Shown: piece after piece, positions 34,962 to 44,587 of the stretch
How the letters are laid out: each line of letters opens with the position of its first letter
Numbering within the stretch: the stretch's first letter is position 1
Assembly (NCBI GenBank): GCA_963816745.1
Contig: CAWFLQ010000011.1
Span: forward strand, 124,001 to 188,000
Direction of reading: 5' to 3'
Length of the DNA stretch: 64,000 nucleotides
Origin: VAZQ01 sp963816745
GTDB lineage: Bacteria; Pseudomonadota; Alphaproteobacteria; Rhizobiales; Xanthobacteraceae
Program-made: the position numbers and the translations under genes
The notes under the pieces: generated by a model
Seen by the model: only the letters and a program-made list of their open reading frames with translations
The model's database searches: none
What the model was told of the DNA's origin: nothing

Positions 34962-36782
34962 TTTTCCTCGCTTGGTTGTTGGCCGGTTGGTCGGCAGCGC
35001 GCGGCACCAGCCGCTCGACCGCGATGCGCTCGTCGCGCTGGACGCTCGTACAGTCGATCGGCAGGTGGAACGTAACGTGCGTGCCTTCGCCGAGCCGGCT
35101 CACGATGTCGATCTCGCCGCCGTGCAGGCTCAAGCAGCCCCTTGACGATCGACAGGCCGAGACCGGTGCCGTCGTGACGGCGGTCATAGCTCGAGCGCGC
35201 CTGGAAGAACGGATCGCCGACGCGCAGCAGATCCTCGGCGCCGATGCCGACGCCGTTGTCCGCGACCGTGACCGTGAGCGAATCGCCCTGCACCTTGGCG
35301 CTCACCACGATCTCGCCGCCGGAATTGGTGAACTTGATCGCATTGGAAACGAGGTTGAGCATGATCTGGCTCAGCGCGCGCTTATCGGCGACGACTTGCG
35401 GCAGATTTTCCCGCAATCCGTACGACCAGCTCGATTCCGGTCTCGCGCGCCTTGAGCGCCAGCATGTCGCACGCATCCCTGATGACGTGCTCGGGGGCGA
35501 ACGCCTCGGGCGCGATCTCGAAATTGCCGGTCTCGATCTTCGACATGTCCAGGATACCGTTCACCACGGCGAGCAGGTGGTGGCCGGAGTCGTTGATGAG
35601 ATGGGCATATTCATGGCGGCGCTCGGGGCCGATCATCAGCGACCCCTCCTTCATCAGCATTTCCGAGAATCCGATGATCGCATTGAGCGGCGTGCGCAAC
35701 TCGTGGCTCATGGTAGCGAGGAATCGGCTCTTGGCGACGTTCGCGCGCTCGGCTTCAGCATGCGCATCCTCGAGCGCCTGCAGCTGGCTCTTTCGTTCGG
35801 TAGCGTCGTGCATGACGGCGACGACCTCGCGGTCGCTTTCGCCCGCGGCCTGATCGAGCGGCCGGCAGCGCATCTCGATCCAGATGAACTGTCCCGGCGC
35901 CGCCACTGCGGGATCGTCCGCATCGCGGCGGGCTCTGAACTCGACCGACCGGCTTTCGCCATGCGTCGCGGCATCGGCGAGCGCGGTGAGATAGGCTGGA
36001 CGGTCGGCGACGTGGACGCGGTCGAACAAGCCGTGGCCGAGCAGGTCCTTCGCCTTGGCGCCGAACAGCGGCTCGGCCGCCGGCGATACGAACAGGACCG
36101 TGCCGTTGCGCCCATGGCGGGTGATGACGTCGGTCACGTTGCGGGCGAGCAGGCGATAGCGATCCTCCTCGGCGAACAGCAGCCAGAAGCTGGTGCGCAC
36201 CAGCGATTCCGCGCCGAGCGCGAGGCCGGTGGCGTAGAGCGCCGCCGAGACGATGCCGAACGCAGCCAGCGCGGACGGATCGCGCCCTCCCTGGCCGGTC
36301 GGCAGGAGGTCGAATGCGCCCATGAGCAGCAGCAGGCCGGCCGCGCCGAGCGCGAAGGTCGAAGCCACCGCGACGATCCGGCGTGACGCCGACAACGCCG
36401 CCTCGAGCGGCACGACCACCAGCCAGATCGCGGCGAACGAGGCGATGCCGCCGGTCCCGATCGCGACCGCGGTGACGAGCCCGGTGAGGGCGAGCGACGA
36501 GAGCAAATGGGCGCTCTCGTATCGTCCGGTGCGCGAGAGAAAGTAGGCGACGAGAATGGGTGCGACCAGCCAGGCGAAGACCAGAACTTCGAGCACACCC
36601 GGCACACCGCGCACGGCCAGGTAGACCGGGAAGGCGGCGAGCGCGACCAGGCTGCCGAGGAGGCGCGGGGCGATGAAGGCGCGATGGCGCGAGCGCGCCA
36701 GCGCGTCCTGCCGCGCCGACGGATGCACCAGCGAATCGACATAATCCCGGATCGGAGCGAGCAGACTCACGTTCCCGCGCAC
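34954..36782 (-). CDS. PAS-containing membrane sensor histidine kinase, DivJ/PleC-like (two frameshifts)
   Basis: Five to six N-terminal membrane spans (residues about 40-185) precede a PAS domain (LLARNVTDVITRHGRNGTVL). The HisKA phospho-acceptor block is FLATMSHELRTPLNAIIGFS. The HATPase shows N-box LSQIMLNLVSNAIKFTNSGG, G1 VADNGVGIG and G2 HDGTGLGLSIVKGLL. Frame breaks near 35411 (extra G in GCGGAAAAT) and 35132 (CTGCTGAGC gained a T). The HisKA sequence matches the DivJ/PleC class that acts on DivK. Without a full phylogeny the name is left open. Confidence 0.85.
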
Positions 36783-37210
36783 GCCCGCAGATTTGGGACG
36801 CGCTCCCCTTCATTTTGGCCGCGGGATCGTGTCAGAGGGCGCTTAAGCGAACACTAAGGTGACAGCCGCAGGGCGCGGGCGGGCTCGTTTACACTTCATT
36901 TGGGGCCGTCCGGGCCGAGGCATTCGTGCGGAATGGTGAACGGTCGGTTGCCGGATCGCGTCCGTACGCTCGTACCAGCCGGGCGCCCTGCGGTCGCGGA
37001 CGCTCGCGTTTTGCCCGTGTCCGATGCACTTTCGCCATTTACCTCGAATTTGAAGCAAATCCTATTCATTCGAATTTTCTGAAATACTGCCGCTCATTCG
37101 CATCGAATATGGGCAAAAACCGCCGGAATCGGCCAACCGGCATTTCAAGCCTTGCTGCTAGTTTGGGCTCAATGCGGCGAGTAACAGCCGCGGGGACCAG
37201 GGGAAGGGTC
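36783..37210. other. Divergent intergenic region between sensor kinase and DUF5330 gene
   Basis: 428 bp. It holds an imperfect CtrA-like motif (TTAA-N7-CTAAG, 36843-36858) about 60 bp upstream of the kinase start. An AT-richer stretch (about 37030-37150) could contain promoters. No convincing gene. Confidence 0.4.
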
Positions 37211-37636
37211 ATGCTGCGATTCCTCGTGCGAACGACGTTCTGGCTCGTCGTCATTCTGGCTTTGCTGCCGAGTGGCGGATCGGAGCCCACGCCGAAGGTC
37301 AATGTGAGCGCCATCGAGGCGATGTCGGCGGCGAAGGCCACCGTCACCGACATGCGGGGATTCTGCGAACGGCAGCCCGATGCCTGTTCGGTCGGATCGC
37401 AGACGGCGGTCGCGATCGGACATCGCGCGCAGGCCGGCGCCAAGATGCTCTATGAGTACCTCAACGAGCACCTCGGCCCCAGCGACACCGGCACTGTGAC
37501 GAATGCAGCGGCCGGCAAGGCGGTCCCGCTGCCGCCGGCACGGCCCTCTCGGCACACGCTGTCGCCGGCCGATGTGGCGACGCCCTGGCGCGGCCCGCAG
37601 CCCGGCAAGGACGCACGCGGCGACCGACCGACCTGA
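37211..37636 (+). CDS. DUF5330-family small exported protein
   Basis: 141 residues from ATG 37211 with GGGAAGGG upstream. The N-terminal membrane/signal segment (FLVRTTFWLVVILALLPSGG) is followed by VSAIEAMSAAKATVTDMRGF and CERQPDACSVG, the DUF5330 core with two Cys. A Pro-rich tail follows. Family restricted to Rhizobiales, role unknown. Confidence 0.75.
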   Translation: MLRFLVRTTFWLVVILALLPSGGSEPTPKVNVSAIEAMSAAKATVTDMRGFCERQPDACSVGSQTAVAIGHRAQAGAKMLYEYLNEHLGPSDTGTVTNAAAGKAVPLPPARPSRHTLSPADVATPWRGPQPGKDARGDRPT

Positions 37637-37712
37637 GGCTCGCCCGCTTTTTCAGGCATTCTTTTTTACCGACGGTGCTCGCCCGCCGCGGAAAATGCTT
37701 TATATAGCCGGT

Positions 37713-38171
37713 ATGTCCGAAGCCACGACGGCGGCCGCATCCGATACGACAACGCTCGACGAGATCGTCGACAATTTTTCGTTGCTGGACGAGTGGGACG
37801 ACCGCTACCGCTATGTCATCGAGCTCGGCCGCGGCCTCGAACCGCTGTCCGAGCGCGACCGGACCGACCGGAACAAGGTGCAGGGCTGCGCCAGCCAGGT
37901 CTGGCTCGCGACCACCGTGCATCCGGACGGTCGAGGCGGGCCGATGCTGACGTTCTCAGGCGACAGCGACGCCCATATCGTGCGCGGGCTCATCGCCATC
38001 CTGTTCGCGATGTTCTCGGGCAAGCACGCCAGTGAGATTCTGTCGGGCGACGCGATTGCTCTGTTCGAGCGGCTGGGGCTGCGCGAGCACCTCACCCCGC
38101 AACGCTCGAACGGCTTCCGTTCGATGGTCGAGCGCATCCGCTCCGACGCGCGCGCGGCGCTAGCGTCCTAA
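37713..38171 (+). CDS. sufE: Cysteine desulfuration protein SufE
   Basis: 152 residues. The catalytic Cys59 lies in NKVQGCASQVWL, the diagnostic SufE loop that accepts sulfane sulfur from SufS for Fe-S cluster assembly. LDEWDDRYRYVIELGRGLEP precedes it. An alternative ATG at 37695 would add six residues. No suf operon is adjacent, as in many Rhizobiales. Convergent with mucR, 10 bp apart. Confidence 0.92.
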   Translation: MSEATTAAASDTTTLDEIVDNFSLLDEWDDRYRYVIELGRGLEPLSERDRTDRNKVQGCASQVWLATTVHPDGRGGPMLTFSGDSDAHIVRGLIAILFAMFSGKHASEILSGDAIALFERLGLREHLTPQRSNGFRSMVERIRSDARAALAS

Positions 38172-38181
38172 AAATCGCAGA

Positions 38182-38598
38182 CTATTTGCGCCGGCGGCGC
38201 TGCTGGCCGAGCCCCATCTGCTTGGCGAGATGCGAGCGCGCGGCGGCGTAGTTCGGCGCCACCATCGGATAGTCCGGCGCCAATCCCCATTTCTCGCGGT
38301 ATTGCTCCGGCGTCATGTTGTATTGCGTGCGCAGATGACGCTTGAGCGACTTGAACTTCTTGCCGTCCTCCAGGCACACGATGTGGTCGGGCGTGATCGA
38401 CTTCTTGACCGAGATCGCAGGCTTCGGCGGCTCCATCGGCACCTCGCCGTGTCCGCTCGAGACTCGCGTCAAAGCCGAATGCACTTGACCGATCAGCGTC
38501 GGTAAATCCGCCGTGGGCACCGAATTGTTGCTGACATAGGCCGAGACGATGGTCGCCGTCAGCTCGATGAACGTTCCGCCTGACGTATTGTCGCTCAT
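38182..38598 (-). CDS. mucR: MucR/Ros-family zinc-finger transcriptional regulator
   Basis: 138 residues. It has an N-terminal oligomerisation region (MSDNTSGGTFIELTATIVSA) and a C-terminal Ros-type finger (IVCLEDGKKFKSLKRHL and QYNMTPEQYREKWGL), then AARSHLAKQMGLG and a basic tail. In Rhizobium, Brucella and Caulobacter these proteins are H-NS-like repressors of surface polysaccharide, motility and cell-cycle genes, bind AT-rich DNA and repress their own gene. The long AT-rich leader upstream fits autoregulation. Confidence 0.95.
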   Translation of the reverse strand: MSDNTSGGTFIELTATIVSAYVSNNSVPTADLPTLIGQVHSALTRVSSGHGEVPMEPPKPAISVKKSITPDHIVCLEDGKKFKSLKRHLRTQYNMTPEQYREKWGLAPDYPMVAPNYAAARSHLAKQMGLGQQRRRRK

Positions 38599-38945
38599 GA
38601 CTATTGTTCCTGCCGCCTCTTGATCTTCCGGACCGTCGACTGGAAGCTATGTCTTTGTGTATTCGGCGCTTTTAGTCGTCCAGACCGGGCGCCGAACGAT
38701 CAAATGGAATCGGAAAACCAAGATTTATCTGAATTTCTATTCTTGTCTTGCAGAGAAGGCAAGAAGTGATTCGGATTTGCATCCGAATAATCCTTGGCAT
38801 TTGTTGGGGTCTTCTGAGAGATACAGATCAAATCCTCGCGAGGGTGGTTTTCGTGGCCTCGTCCGCAGATGTGAATTGTCTATTGCTCGTTCCAGCCTAA
38901 TTTCTGCCGGCCAGCATCGCGCGAAAAACTGCGAGATCAAAGAAC
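38599..38945. other. AT-rich leader region of mucR
   Basis: About 350 bp, clearly AT-richer than its surroundings (especially 38640-38800), upstream of mucR. This is the kind of DNA MucR itself binds. A plus-strand open frame here (38657 on) has no recognisable protein character. Confidence 0.45.
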
Positions 38946-39011
38946 ATGGATGCCGATCGCCGCGTGAAGATCACCAGGACCGACGACCAGTGGAGACAAG
39001 AGCTCACGCCG
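38946..39011 (+). pseudogene. Possible N-terminal remnant of a methionine sulfoxide reductase (MsrB)
   Basis: 22 codons reading ...KITRTDDQWRQELTP resemble the start of MsrB proteins (VKTDAEWKKELTPEQY type). The similarity stops at ELTP and the frame soon ends. No MsrB catalytic region is nearby. Low confidence because the match is short. Confidence 0.25.
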
Positions 39012-39037
39012 GCGGCGACAAGCGGTGACTGTCGGCT

Positions 39038-40132
39038 TCAGGAATTGCTTTCGATGTGCGCGCGCAGCTCACCGATCGAGCCGAACCTGACCGTTCCATG
39101 CGGGAGCTTGGCTTCGATCGATCCGTCCGCGTAGAGCGTGTAGGCCATCCCATCGACGACGCCGGATTTCAGGATCGCGGCGGATTCGGCCGGCGCGGGC
39201 TCGGCGCGGCGCTCTTGTGCCGAATGGACTTGGACCGGAGGAGCCTGAACGGCGGAAGGCGGCGCCGGGGCGTAGTCCGAATAGCGCTCAATCTCGTCCG
39301 CGCGCGGCTGCGGCTCGGCGGCATTCCGGCCGGACCGCCCGTCGGCAGGCCAGAAGGCATCGAAATTCTCCGACTGGGGCGCGGGACGCGCCGCCGGCTT
39401 CGCCCGGAATAGAAAATCAAGCCGCGATCCCTTCGGGACTTCCGCAGGGGCCGCACCGGCACGTTCGGCCGCACCGACCCGCGGCTCGGGCTGCGCCGGC
39501 TCGGCGCTCGCGGGGCGGGGATGTGCCTGACTATGCCCGGCGCCGTTGGGAGACAGCGGAACGTCGTCGTCGTCGTCGTCCGCGACCACCGACGGCTCGA
39601 CCCTGGGCCGCTCCGTTCGCGGGATGCTCGAGCGTAGCCGCTCGATTGCGGCCGCCGACACCTCGACCGCCGACGGCGCCGGATAGGACTTCTCGGCCGG
39701 ACGGGCCTCCCGCGCCAGCACGTCGGGTCGCGGTCGCGGCGCCATCGGGATGTTTGGCGGTGGTTGGGGCGGACGGCCGTTGGCAGCTGCCGCCGGTGCC
39801 GCCGCAACGGCAACAGCGGGGGTGACGATGGCGGGGGCGACAGCAGGGGCGACGGCGATGGCGGGGGCAACCGGCCCCGCCGGCTCCGCTGCCTCAGCCG
39901 GGCGGGTGGCGGGCCGCGGTACGGCACGTCCCCGCAGCGCCTCGGCGACGCGGCCAAGCTCGGTCACTACGGCCGACAGGCCGATCAGGATCAGGCCGCC
40001 GGTCAGCGCCGTGGTACCCGCGACAATGCATGTCGTGCCGAGGCTGAACTCGCTGATAGTGCTGCCGAATCCGATCGTGGCGATGCCCGCCGCGGCGACC
40101 ACGATACCCAATATCAGCAACGTTACGGACAT
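39038..40132 (-). CDS. Membrane protein with long Pro/Ala-rich region, conserved hypothetical
   Basis: 364 residues from ATG 40132 (MSVTLLILGIVVAAAGIATI). Two N-terminal membrane spans precede about 230 residues rich in Pro, Ala and Arg, with an acidic DDDDDD patch. A small conserved C-terminal module follows (ILKSGVVDGMAYTLYADGSI, GTVRFGSIGELRAHIE). I know similar proteins only as hypotheticals of Bradyrhizobium-type bacteria. A start further upstream at 40366 looks non-coding. Confidence 0.7.
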   Translation of the reverse strand: MSVTLLILGIVVAAAGIATIGFGSTISEFSLGTTCIVAGTTALTGGLILIGLSAVVTELGRVAEALRGRAVPRPATRPAEAAEPAGPVAPAIAVAPAVAPAIVTPAVAVAAAPAAAANGRPPQPPPNIPMAPRPRPDVLAREARPAEKSYPAPSAVEVSAAAIERLRSSIPRTERPRVEPSVVADDDDDDVPLSPNGAGHSQAHPRPASAEPAQPEPRVGAAERAGAAPAEVPKGSRLDFLFRAKPAARPAPQSENFDAFWPADGRSGRNAAEPQPRADEIERYSDYAPAPPSAVQAPPVQVHSAQERRAEPAPAESAAILKSGVVDGMAYTLYADGSIEAKLPHGTVRFGSIGELRAHIESNS

Positions 40133-40384
40133 ACGCTTACGCCCCAGCTCGACCTGCCGCACGCGCGGCAAGCCCGCTGCTATGGTTACTAAAGAATTTT
40201 GGCCCCGTTCCGGCCTAGCCGCAATGACTAATGTGACACAGTTGCGACCAAATCCGCTCAACAGCAGACGGGGCTTGCTTCGGGCGTACTGCATGTGGCG
40301 CAACAGAACGGCGGTAGCGCAGGTCCTGGAAAAGCCGCGCCCGGACTTGATGGTAAGCGCGTTCACGCGCGGCGCAGACTTGGG

Positions 40385-40717
40385 ATGCCGTCGCCATCAA
40401 AATCGCGAGCATCGGAGTGGATGCGCGAGGTCATGCCGGCCAGACGCCCGGCCGCAGCCTTTGCATCGGCGGAGAGGATCAGGGCAGGGACGACGCCGGC
40501 GGAGGGGTAGTAGAACCAGATCAGAAACATTGAACGCGATGAGCCCGGTGATTGCGGCGCAGTGCTCCTTCGGCTCGATCTTCGGAACCGTCGGGGTCTA
40601 CACGAAGTTCAGGTACCAGGCGGCCCCCACACACACGGTGCCGGCTATGATGTGCACCAAGCGCCGGAACAAGGTCCACTGGTTCGCCCACCAATTTGTC
40701 CCAAGCCGCGTGTTACG
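40385..40717 (-). pseudogene. Possible decayed membrane-protein gene
   Basis: The minus strand reads WTLFRRLVHIIAGTVCVG and AAWYLNFV, then a stop, then TPTVPKIEPKEH. A shifted frame later gives LIWFYYPSAGVVPALILSA. The first block loosely resembles the heme-region helix of urate-hydroxylase/DUF989-type membrane proteins. No intact frame is left. The rest of the 40133-40843 interval shows nothing else. Confidence 0.3.
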
Positions 40718-40843
40718 ATAGCACAGGCCCCGATCCGCTCACCGGCGCATTCACGGCCTTTGGGGGTTGATCCGCCGCGGAGGAGGTACGACCTTATCGG
40801 GGCGCGACGAACGCGATTTTTACGACCATCGAGGAGTAAGCCG

Positions 40844-41446
40844 ATGTCTTTCACACTGCCTGACCTTCCCTATGCCTACGATTCGCTCGCCCCCTACATG
40901 TCGCGCGAGACGCTCGAATACCATCACGACAAGCATCACCTCGCCTACGTCAACAACGGCAACAACCTGCTCAAAGGCACGGAGTGGGAAGGAAAGTCGT
41001 TGGAAGACATCGTGAAGGGCGCCTACGGAAAGAACGCCGGCCTCTTCAACAATGCCGGCCAGCACTACAACCACATCCACTTCTGGCAATGGATGAAGCC
41101 GAACGGCGGCGGCGACAAGATCCCCGGCAACCTCGAAAAGAAGATCATCGCCGATCTCGGCTCGGTCGCGAAGATGAAGGAGGACTTCATCCAGGCCGGT
41201 GTCACGCAGTTCGGCTCGGGCTGGTCCTGGCTCGCGGTCAAGGACGGCAAGATCGTCATCACCAAGACGCCGAACGGCGAAAATCCGCTGGTGCACGGCG
41301 GCCGGCCGATCCTCGGCTGCGACGTGTGGGAGCACTCCTACTACATCGACTATCGCAATCGGCGGCCGGACTACCTCAAGGCCTACATGGATCATCTCGT
41401 CAATTGGGAATATGTGGCCAAGATGTTCGACGCGGCGATGAAGTAA
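40844..41446 (+). CDS. sodB: Iron superoxide dismutase SodB
   Basis: 200 residues, complete. LPYAYDSLAPYMSRETLEYH with the first metal His, YNHIHFWQW with the second, GSGWSWLAV, and DVWEHSYYIDYRNRRPDYL with the Asp and His ligands are all present. The motif order and FNNAGQHYNHIHFW favour Fe over Mn, although cambialistic enzymes exist. Strong SD (GAGGAG) eight bases before the ATG. Cytosolic superoxide defence. Confidence 0.95.
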   Translation: MSFTLPDLPYAYDSLAPYMSRETLEYHHDKHHLAYVNNGNNLLKGTEWEGKSLEDIVKGAYGKNAGLFNNAGQHYNHIHFWQWMKPNGGGDKIPGNLEKKIIADLGSVAKMKEDFIQAGVTQFGSGWSWLAVKDGKIVITKTPNGENPLVHGGRPILGCDVWEHSYYIDYRNRRPDYLKAYMDHLVNWEYVAKMFDAAMK

Positions 41447-41457
41447 TCCCCGCGCCC

Positions 41458-43107
41458 GTGGCGATTGCGACATCCATCCCTACGCGCCTATCTAAGGAAC
41501 TGGCGGCGAGCCCGGTCTTCGACCGGCTCGCCGTCACTGTTCTGTGCCTCGTCGGCGTCGTCGCGCTGCTGACCTTTCGCGACTACGGGCTGAGCTGGGA
41601 CGACTACGTCCACTCCGAATACGGCGATCTGCTGCTCGAGTTCTATGCATCGGGCTTTCGCGACCGACGCGCGCTGTCTTGGGTCAACCTCTACTATTAC
41701 GGCGGCGGTTTCGACCTCCTCGCCGCGCTCGCCGCCAAAGTGCTGCCGTTCACGCCGTTCGAGACGCGCCGGCTCATGGGCGCAGCCGTCGGAATTCTCG
41801 GCCTGCTCGTGACATGGCGGATCGGCCGGCGCATCGGCGGGCCGCCGGCGGGCCTGCTCGCGCTCGTCCTCCTCGCCGCCTGCCCGCTCTACTACGGCCA
41901 CATGTTCATGAACCCGAAGGATTCTCCCTTCGCGGTGGCGATGGCGATCTTCCTGTTCGGGCTCGTGCGCGCCTTGCAGGAATATCCGCGACCGTCGATC
42001 CCCACCGTCGCGCTGGTCGGCATAGGCTTCGGCCTGTCGTTCGGCTCGCGCATCATGGGCGCGTTCGGAGCGATCGCTGCGCTTGCGGCCGTCGCCTTGA
42101 TCTTCGCGGCCGAGGCACGCGCGGACGGCGGACGGCCGGCCGGGGCGCGGCTCGGGCGCTTCCTTCTGGCGCTCGTGCCCGCGGTGCTGCTGGCCTACGC
42201 GGTCATGGCGCTGATCTGGCCGTGGTCCGTGGTCGATCCGCTCAATCCGTTCCGCGCGGCCGAATATTTCTCGCACTTTTTCGAGAAGCCGTGGGACGAG
42301 CTGTTCGGCGGCCGCCTGATCCCCGTTCCGGACATGCCGCGCAGCTACGTGCCGACGCTGCTCGCGCTCAAGCTGCCCGAAATCTTTTCCGTGCTTGGCT
42401 TTTGCGGCGCGGCCGGCGCGCTCGTCGCCGCGGCACGGCGCGACGTCGCAGCGAGCCGCCGCGCGGTTTTTCTACTGCTTGCGCTCGCCGCCCTCCTCCC
42501 GCTCGCCATCACGGTCGCGCTGCGGCCCGCGATGTACAACGGCATCCGTCATTTCGTGTTCGTCCTGCCGCCGCTCGCGGCGCTCGGCGGGCTCGCTGGC
42601 GTCGTTCTCGCCGATGCCGCCGGGCGGCGCTCGCGCTTCGCACCGGTCGCGGTCGTTGCCGCCGTGGCGATCGGCATTGCCTTCCCGGTGGTCGCGATGA
42701 CGCGGCTTCACCCCTACGAGTACACCCACTTCAACTGGCTCGCCGGCGGCGTCGCGGGCGCGCGCGACCGCTACATGCTCGACTACTGGGGCCTCGCCTT
42801 CAAGCAGGCCTCGCAGCAATTGCTGGCGAAGCTCGCCGAGCGGCACGAGACCAAGCCCGGCACGCGCCGCTGGAAGATCGCGGTCTGCGGGCCGCACCGT
42901 TCGCCGCAGGTCGAGCTCGGACCCGATTTCGAGACCACCTGGGACCCCGCGGGCGCCGACTTCGCGATGATGCTCGGGGAATTCTACTGCGCCAAGCTCG
43001 ACGCGCCGCTCATCGCCGAGATCGTGCGCGACGGCGTCACTTACGCCCGCCTCTACGATATCCGCGGGCGGTCGATTCCAACCCTGTTGACGCAACCTGG
43101 ACTCTGA
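41458..43107 (+). CDS. Integral membrane glycosyltransferase, GT39/ArnT-like
   Basis: 549 residues with about ten membrane spans, starting at GTG 41458, 11 bp after sodB. The first periplasmic loop holds YGLSWDDYVHSEYGDLL, whose acidic residues match the catalytic DD/DE region of GT-C enzymes. HMFMNPKDSPFAVAMAIF is a second typical loop. A soluble C-terminal part follows. It probably transfers a sugar from a polyprenyl-phosphate donor; the acceptor is unknown. A hairpin overlaps its stop. Confidence 0.75.
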   Translation: MAIATSIPTRLSKELAASPVFDRLAVTVLCLVGVVALLTFRDYGLSWDDYVHSEYGDLLLEFYASGFRDRRALSWVNLYYYGGGFDLLAALAAKVLPFTPFETRRLMGAAVGILGLLVTWRIGRRIGGPPAGLLALVLLAACPLYYGHMFMNPKDSPFAVAMAIFLFGLVRALQEYPRPSIPTVALVGIGFGLSFGSRIMGAFGAIAALAAVALIFAAEARADGGRPAGARLGRFLLALVPAVLLAYAVMALIWPWSVVDPLNPFRAAEYFSHFFEKPWDELFGGRLIPVPDMPRSYVPTLLALKLPEIFSVLGFCGAAGALVAAARRDVAASRRAVFLLLALAALLPLAITVALRPAMYNGIRHFVFVLPPLAALGGLAGVVLADAAGRRSRFAPVAVVAAVAIGIAFPVVAMTRLHPYEYTHFNWLAGGVAGARDRYMLDYWGLAFKQASQQLLAKLAERHETKPGTRRWKIAVCGPHRSPQVELGPDFETTWDPAGADFAMMLGEFYCAKLDAPLIAEIVRDGVTYARLYDIRGRSIPTLLTQPGL

Positions 43108-43129
43108 GTGCGTCCTGCGCTCAGAGTCC
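43099..43129 (+). terminator. Hairpin overlapping the GT39-like stop codon
   Basis: GGACTCTGAG pairs with CTCAGAGTCC around an 11-base loop. The TGA stop is inside the left arm. No long U-tract. Likely terminator or mRNA-stability hairpin between this gene and the haloacid dehalogenase. Confidence 0.6.
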
Positions 43130-43157
43130 GCCTTCCGAATTCACCCGGAGGGCTGCC

Positions 43158-43805
43158 ATGCCCCGCGCCTTCGTCTTCGACGCCTATGGGACGCTGTTCG
43201 ACGTGCATGCCGCCATCGGCCGCCATCGCGCCGCGGCCGGCCCCGACGCCGAGCGCTTTTCCGACCTGTGGCGCGCAAAGCAGCTCGAATACACTTGGAC
43301 GCTGACGCTCGCCGGACACTATCTCGATTTCTGGATGCTGACCGAGCGGGCGCTCGATTACGCATTCGCGCGATTTCCGTCAGTCGACAAGGCGCTCAAG
43401 CCGAAGCTCCTCGATGCCTACCTGACGCTCGACGCCTTCCCCGACGCGCGTGCGGTGCTGCGGGACCTCAAGGCGCGCGGCGAGACCACCGCGATCCTGT
43501 CGAACGGCACCCCTAAGATGCTCGCCGCGGCGGTCGCGGCCGCAGGAATCGCGCTCGACGCTGTCCTGTCGGTCGACGCCGTGCGCATCTACAAGCCGCG
43601 CCCCGAGGTCTATGCGCTCGTGACCCGGCACTTCAAGCTTGCGCCCGCCGACATCGTTTTCGTGTCCTCGAACCGGTGGGACGTGATGGGCGCCACCGCC
43701 TTCGGCTTCCGCACCGCCTGGATCAATCGTGCCAAGATGCCCGAGGAATATGGGCCGGCGCCGGCGGCTGTGCTCGCCGATCTCGGTGGGCTCTTGACGT
43801 TGTGA
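43158..43805 (+). CDS. Haloacid dehalogenase, type II
   Basis: 215 residues of the HAD superfamily. The nucleophile is Asp8 in FVFDAYGTLFDVHA. Motif II is LSNGTPKML, the Lys motif YKPRPEVYAL, and the last motif SSNRWDVMGATAFG. This exact set (FDAYGTLFD with SSNxWD) is the (S)-2-haloacid dehalogenase subtype, which converts L-2-haloacids to hydroxy acids. GGAGGG precedes the ATG. Confidence 0.88.
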   Translation: MPRAFVFDAYGTLFDVHAAIGRHRAAAGPDAERFSDLWRAKQLEYTWTLTLAGHYLDFWMLTERALDYAFARFPSVDKALKPKLLDAYLTLDAFPDARAVLRDLKARGETTAILSNGTPKMLAAAVAAAGIALDAVLSVDAVRIYKPRPEVYALVTRHFKLAPADIVFVSSNRWDVMGATAFGFRTAWINRAKMPEEYGPAPAAVLADLGGLLTL

Positions 43806-43888
43806 TCAGCACATAGGTTGCGTTGACGACCGCTCGGCCGGCTCGCTACTATCGCGCAAAACATCAGAACATTCGGGAGGAATGAAAA

Positions 43889-44572
43889 ATGCGCCTTGCC
43901 TTCACGCTCTTGCTCGCCATGGTGCTGGCGCCGATCGCGTCCTTAGGGACCGCCCAGGCCCAGGACACCGCCTACTACGTCGTGAGCTATATCGACGTCG
44001 CCCCCGCAAATCGCGGCACCGCCGCAAGCCTGTTGCGGACGCTCGCCACCGCCAGCCGCAAGGACGAAGGCAATACGCGCTTCGAGATCTTGCAGCGCAC
44101 GGTGCCGTCCAACCAGTTCGCCATCGTCTCGGCCTGGAAGGACCAGAAGGCTTACGACGCCCACGCGGCCGCGGCGCATACCAAGGAGTTCCGCGAGAAG
44201 ATCAAGCCGTACCTGATCAGCGCGATCGACGACAGGACGCACAACGGCATGGAGATCGCGGCAGCCGGTGCAAAAAGCACACCTGGCGCGATCTACGTGG
44301 TGACACATGTCGACGTGCCGCCGCCGAAGAAGGACGATTGCATCGTGGCGCTCAAGTCACTGGTCGCGGCGAGCCGCAAGGAGCCGGGTTCGGTGCGCTT
44401 CGACATCTTCCAGCAGGGCAGCCGGCCCAATCATTTCACGGTGGTGGAAATCTGGAAGGGCCAGAGTGCGTACGACGCCCACATCACGGCAACCGACACC
44501 AAGAAATTCCGCGACCAGCTCACGCCGATGAGCGGCGCGCTCTACGACGAGCGGCTGTACAAGGCGATCTGA
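43889..44572 (+). CDS. Secreted protein with two ABM-like domains
   Basis: 227 residues with a Sec signal (LAFTLLLAMVLAPIASLGTA). Two related ferredoxin-like halves follow: YYVVSYIDVAPANRG, FEILQRTVPSNQFAIVSAW and YDAHAAAAHTKEFREKI, then IYVVTHVDVPPPKKD, FDIFQQGSRPNHFTVVEIW and YDAHITATDTKKFRDQL. This is an internal duplication of an antibiotic-biosynthesis-monooxygenase fold. Export is unusual for this fold. Strong SD (GGGAGGA). No cofactor motif is visible. Confidence 0.8.
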   Translation: MRLAFTLLLAMVLAPIASLGTAQAQDTAYYVVSYIDVAPANRGTAASLLRTLATASRKDEGNTRFEILQRTVPSNQFAIVSAWKDQKAYDAHAAAAHTKEFREKIKPYLISAIDDRTHNGMEIAAAGAKSTPGAIYVVTHVDVPPPKKDDCIVALKSLVAASRKEPGSVRFDIFQQGSRPNHFTVVEIWKGQSAYDAHITATDTKKFRDQLTPMSGALYDERLYKAI

Positions 44573-44587
44573 GCGTCAGCCGACAAA

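Noticed and set aside
40562..40843. N-terminal extension of SodB
   Set aside because: The 282-bp in-frame extension is low-complexity Arg/Pro sequence; the ATG at 40844 has a strong SD and the family start.
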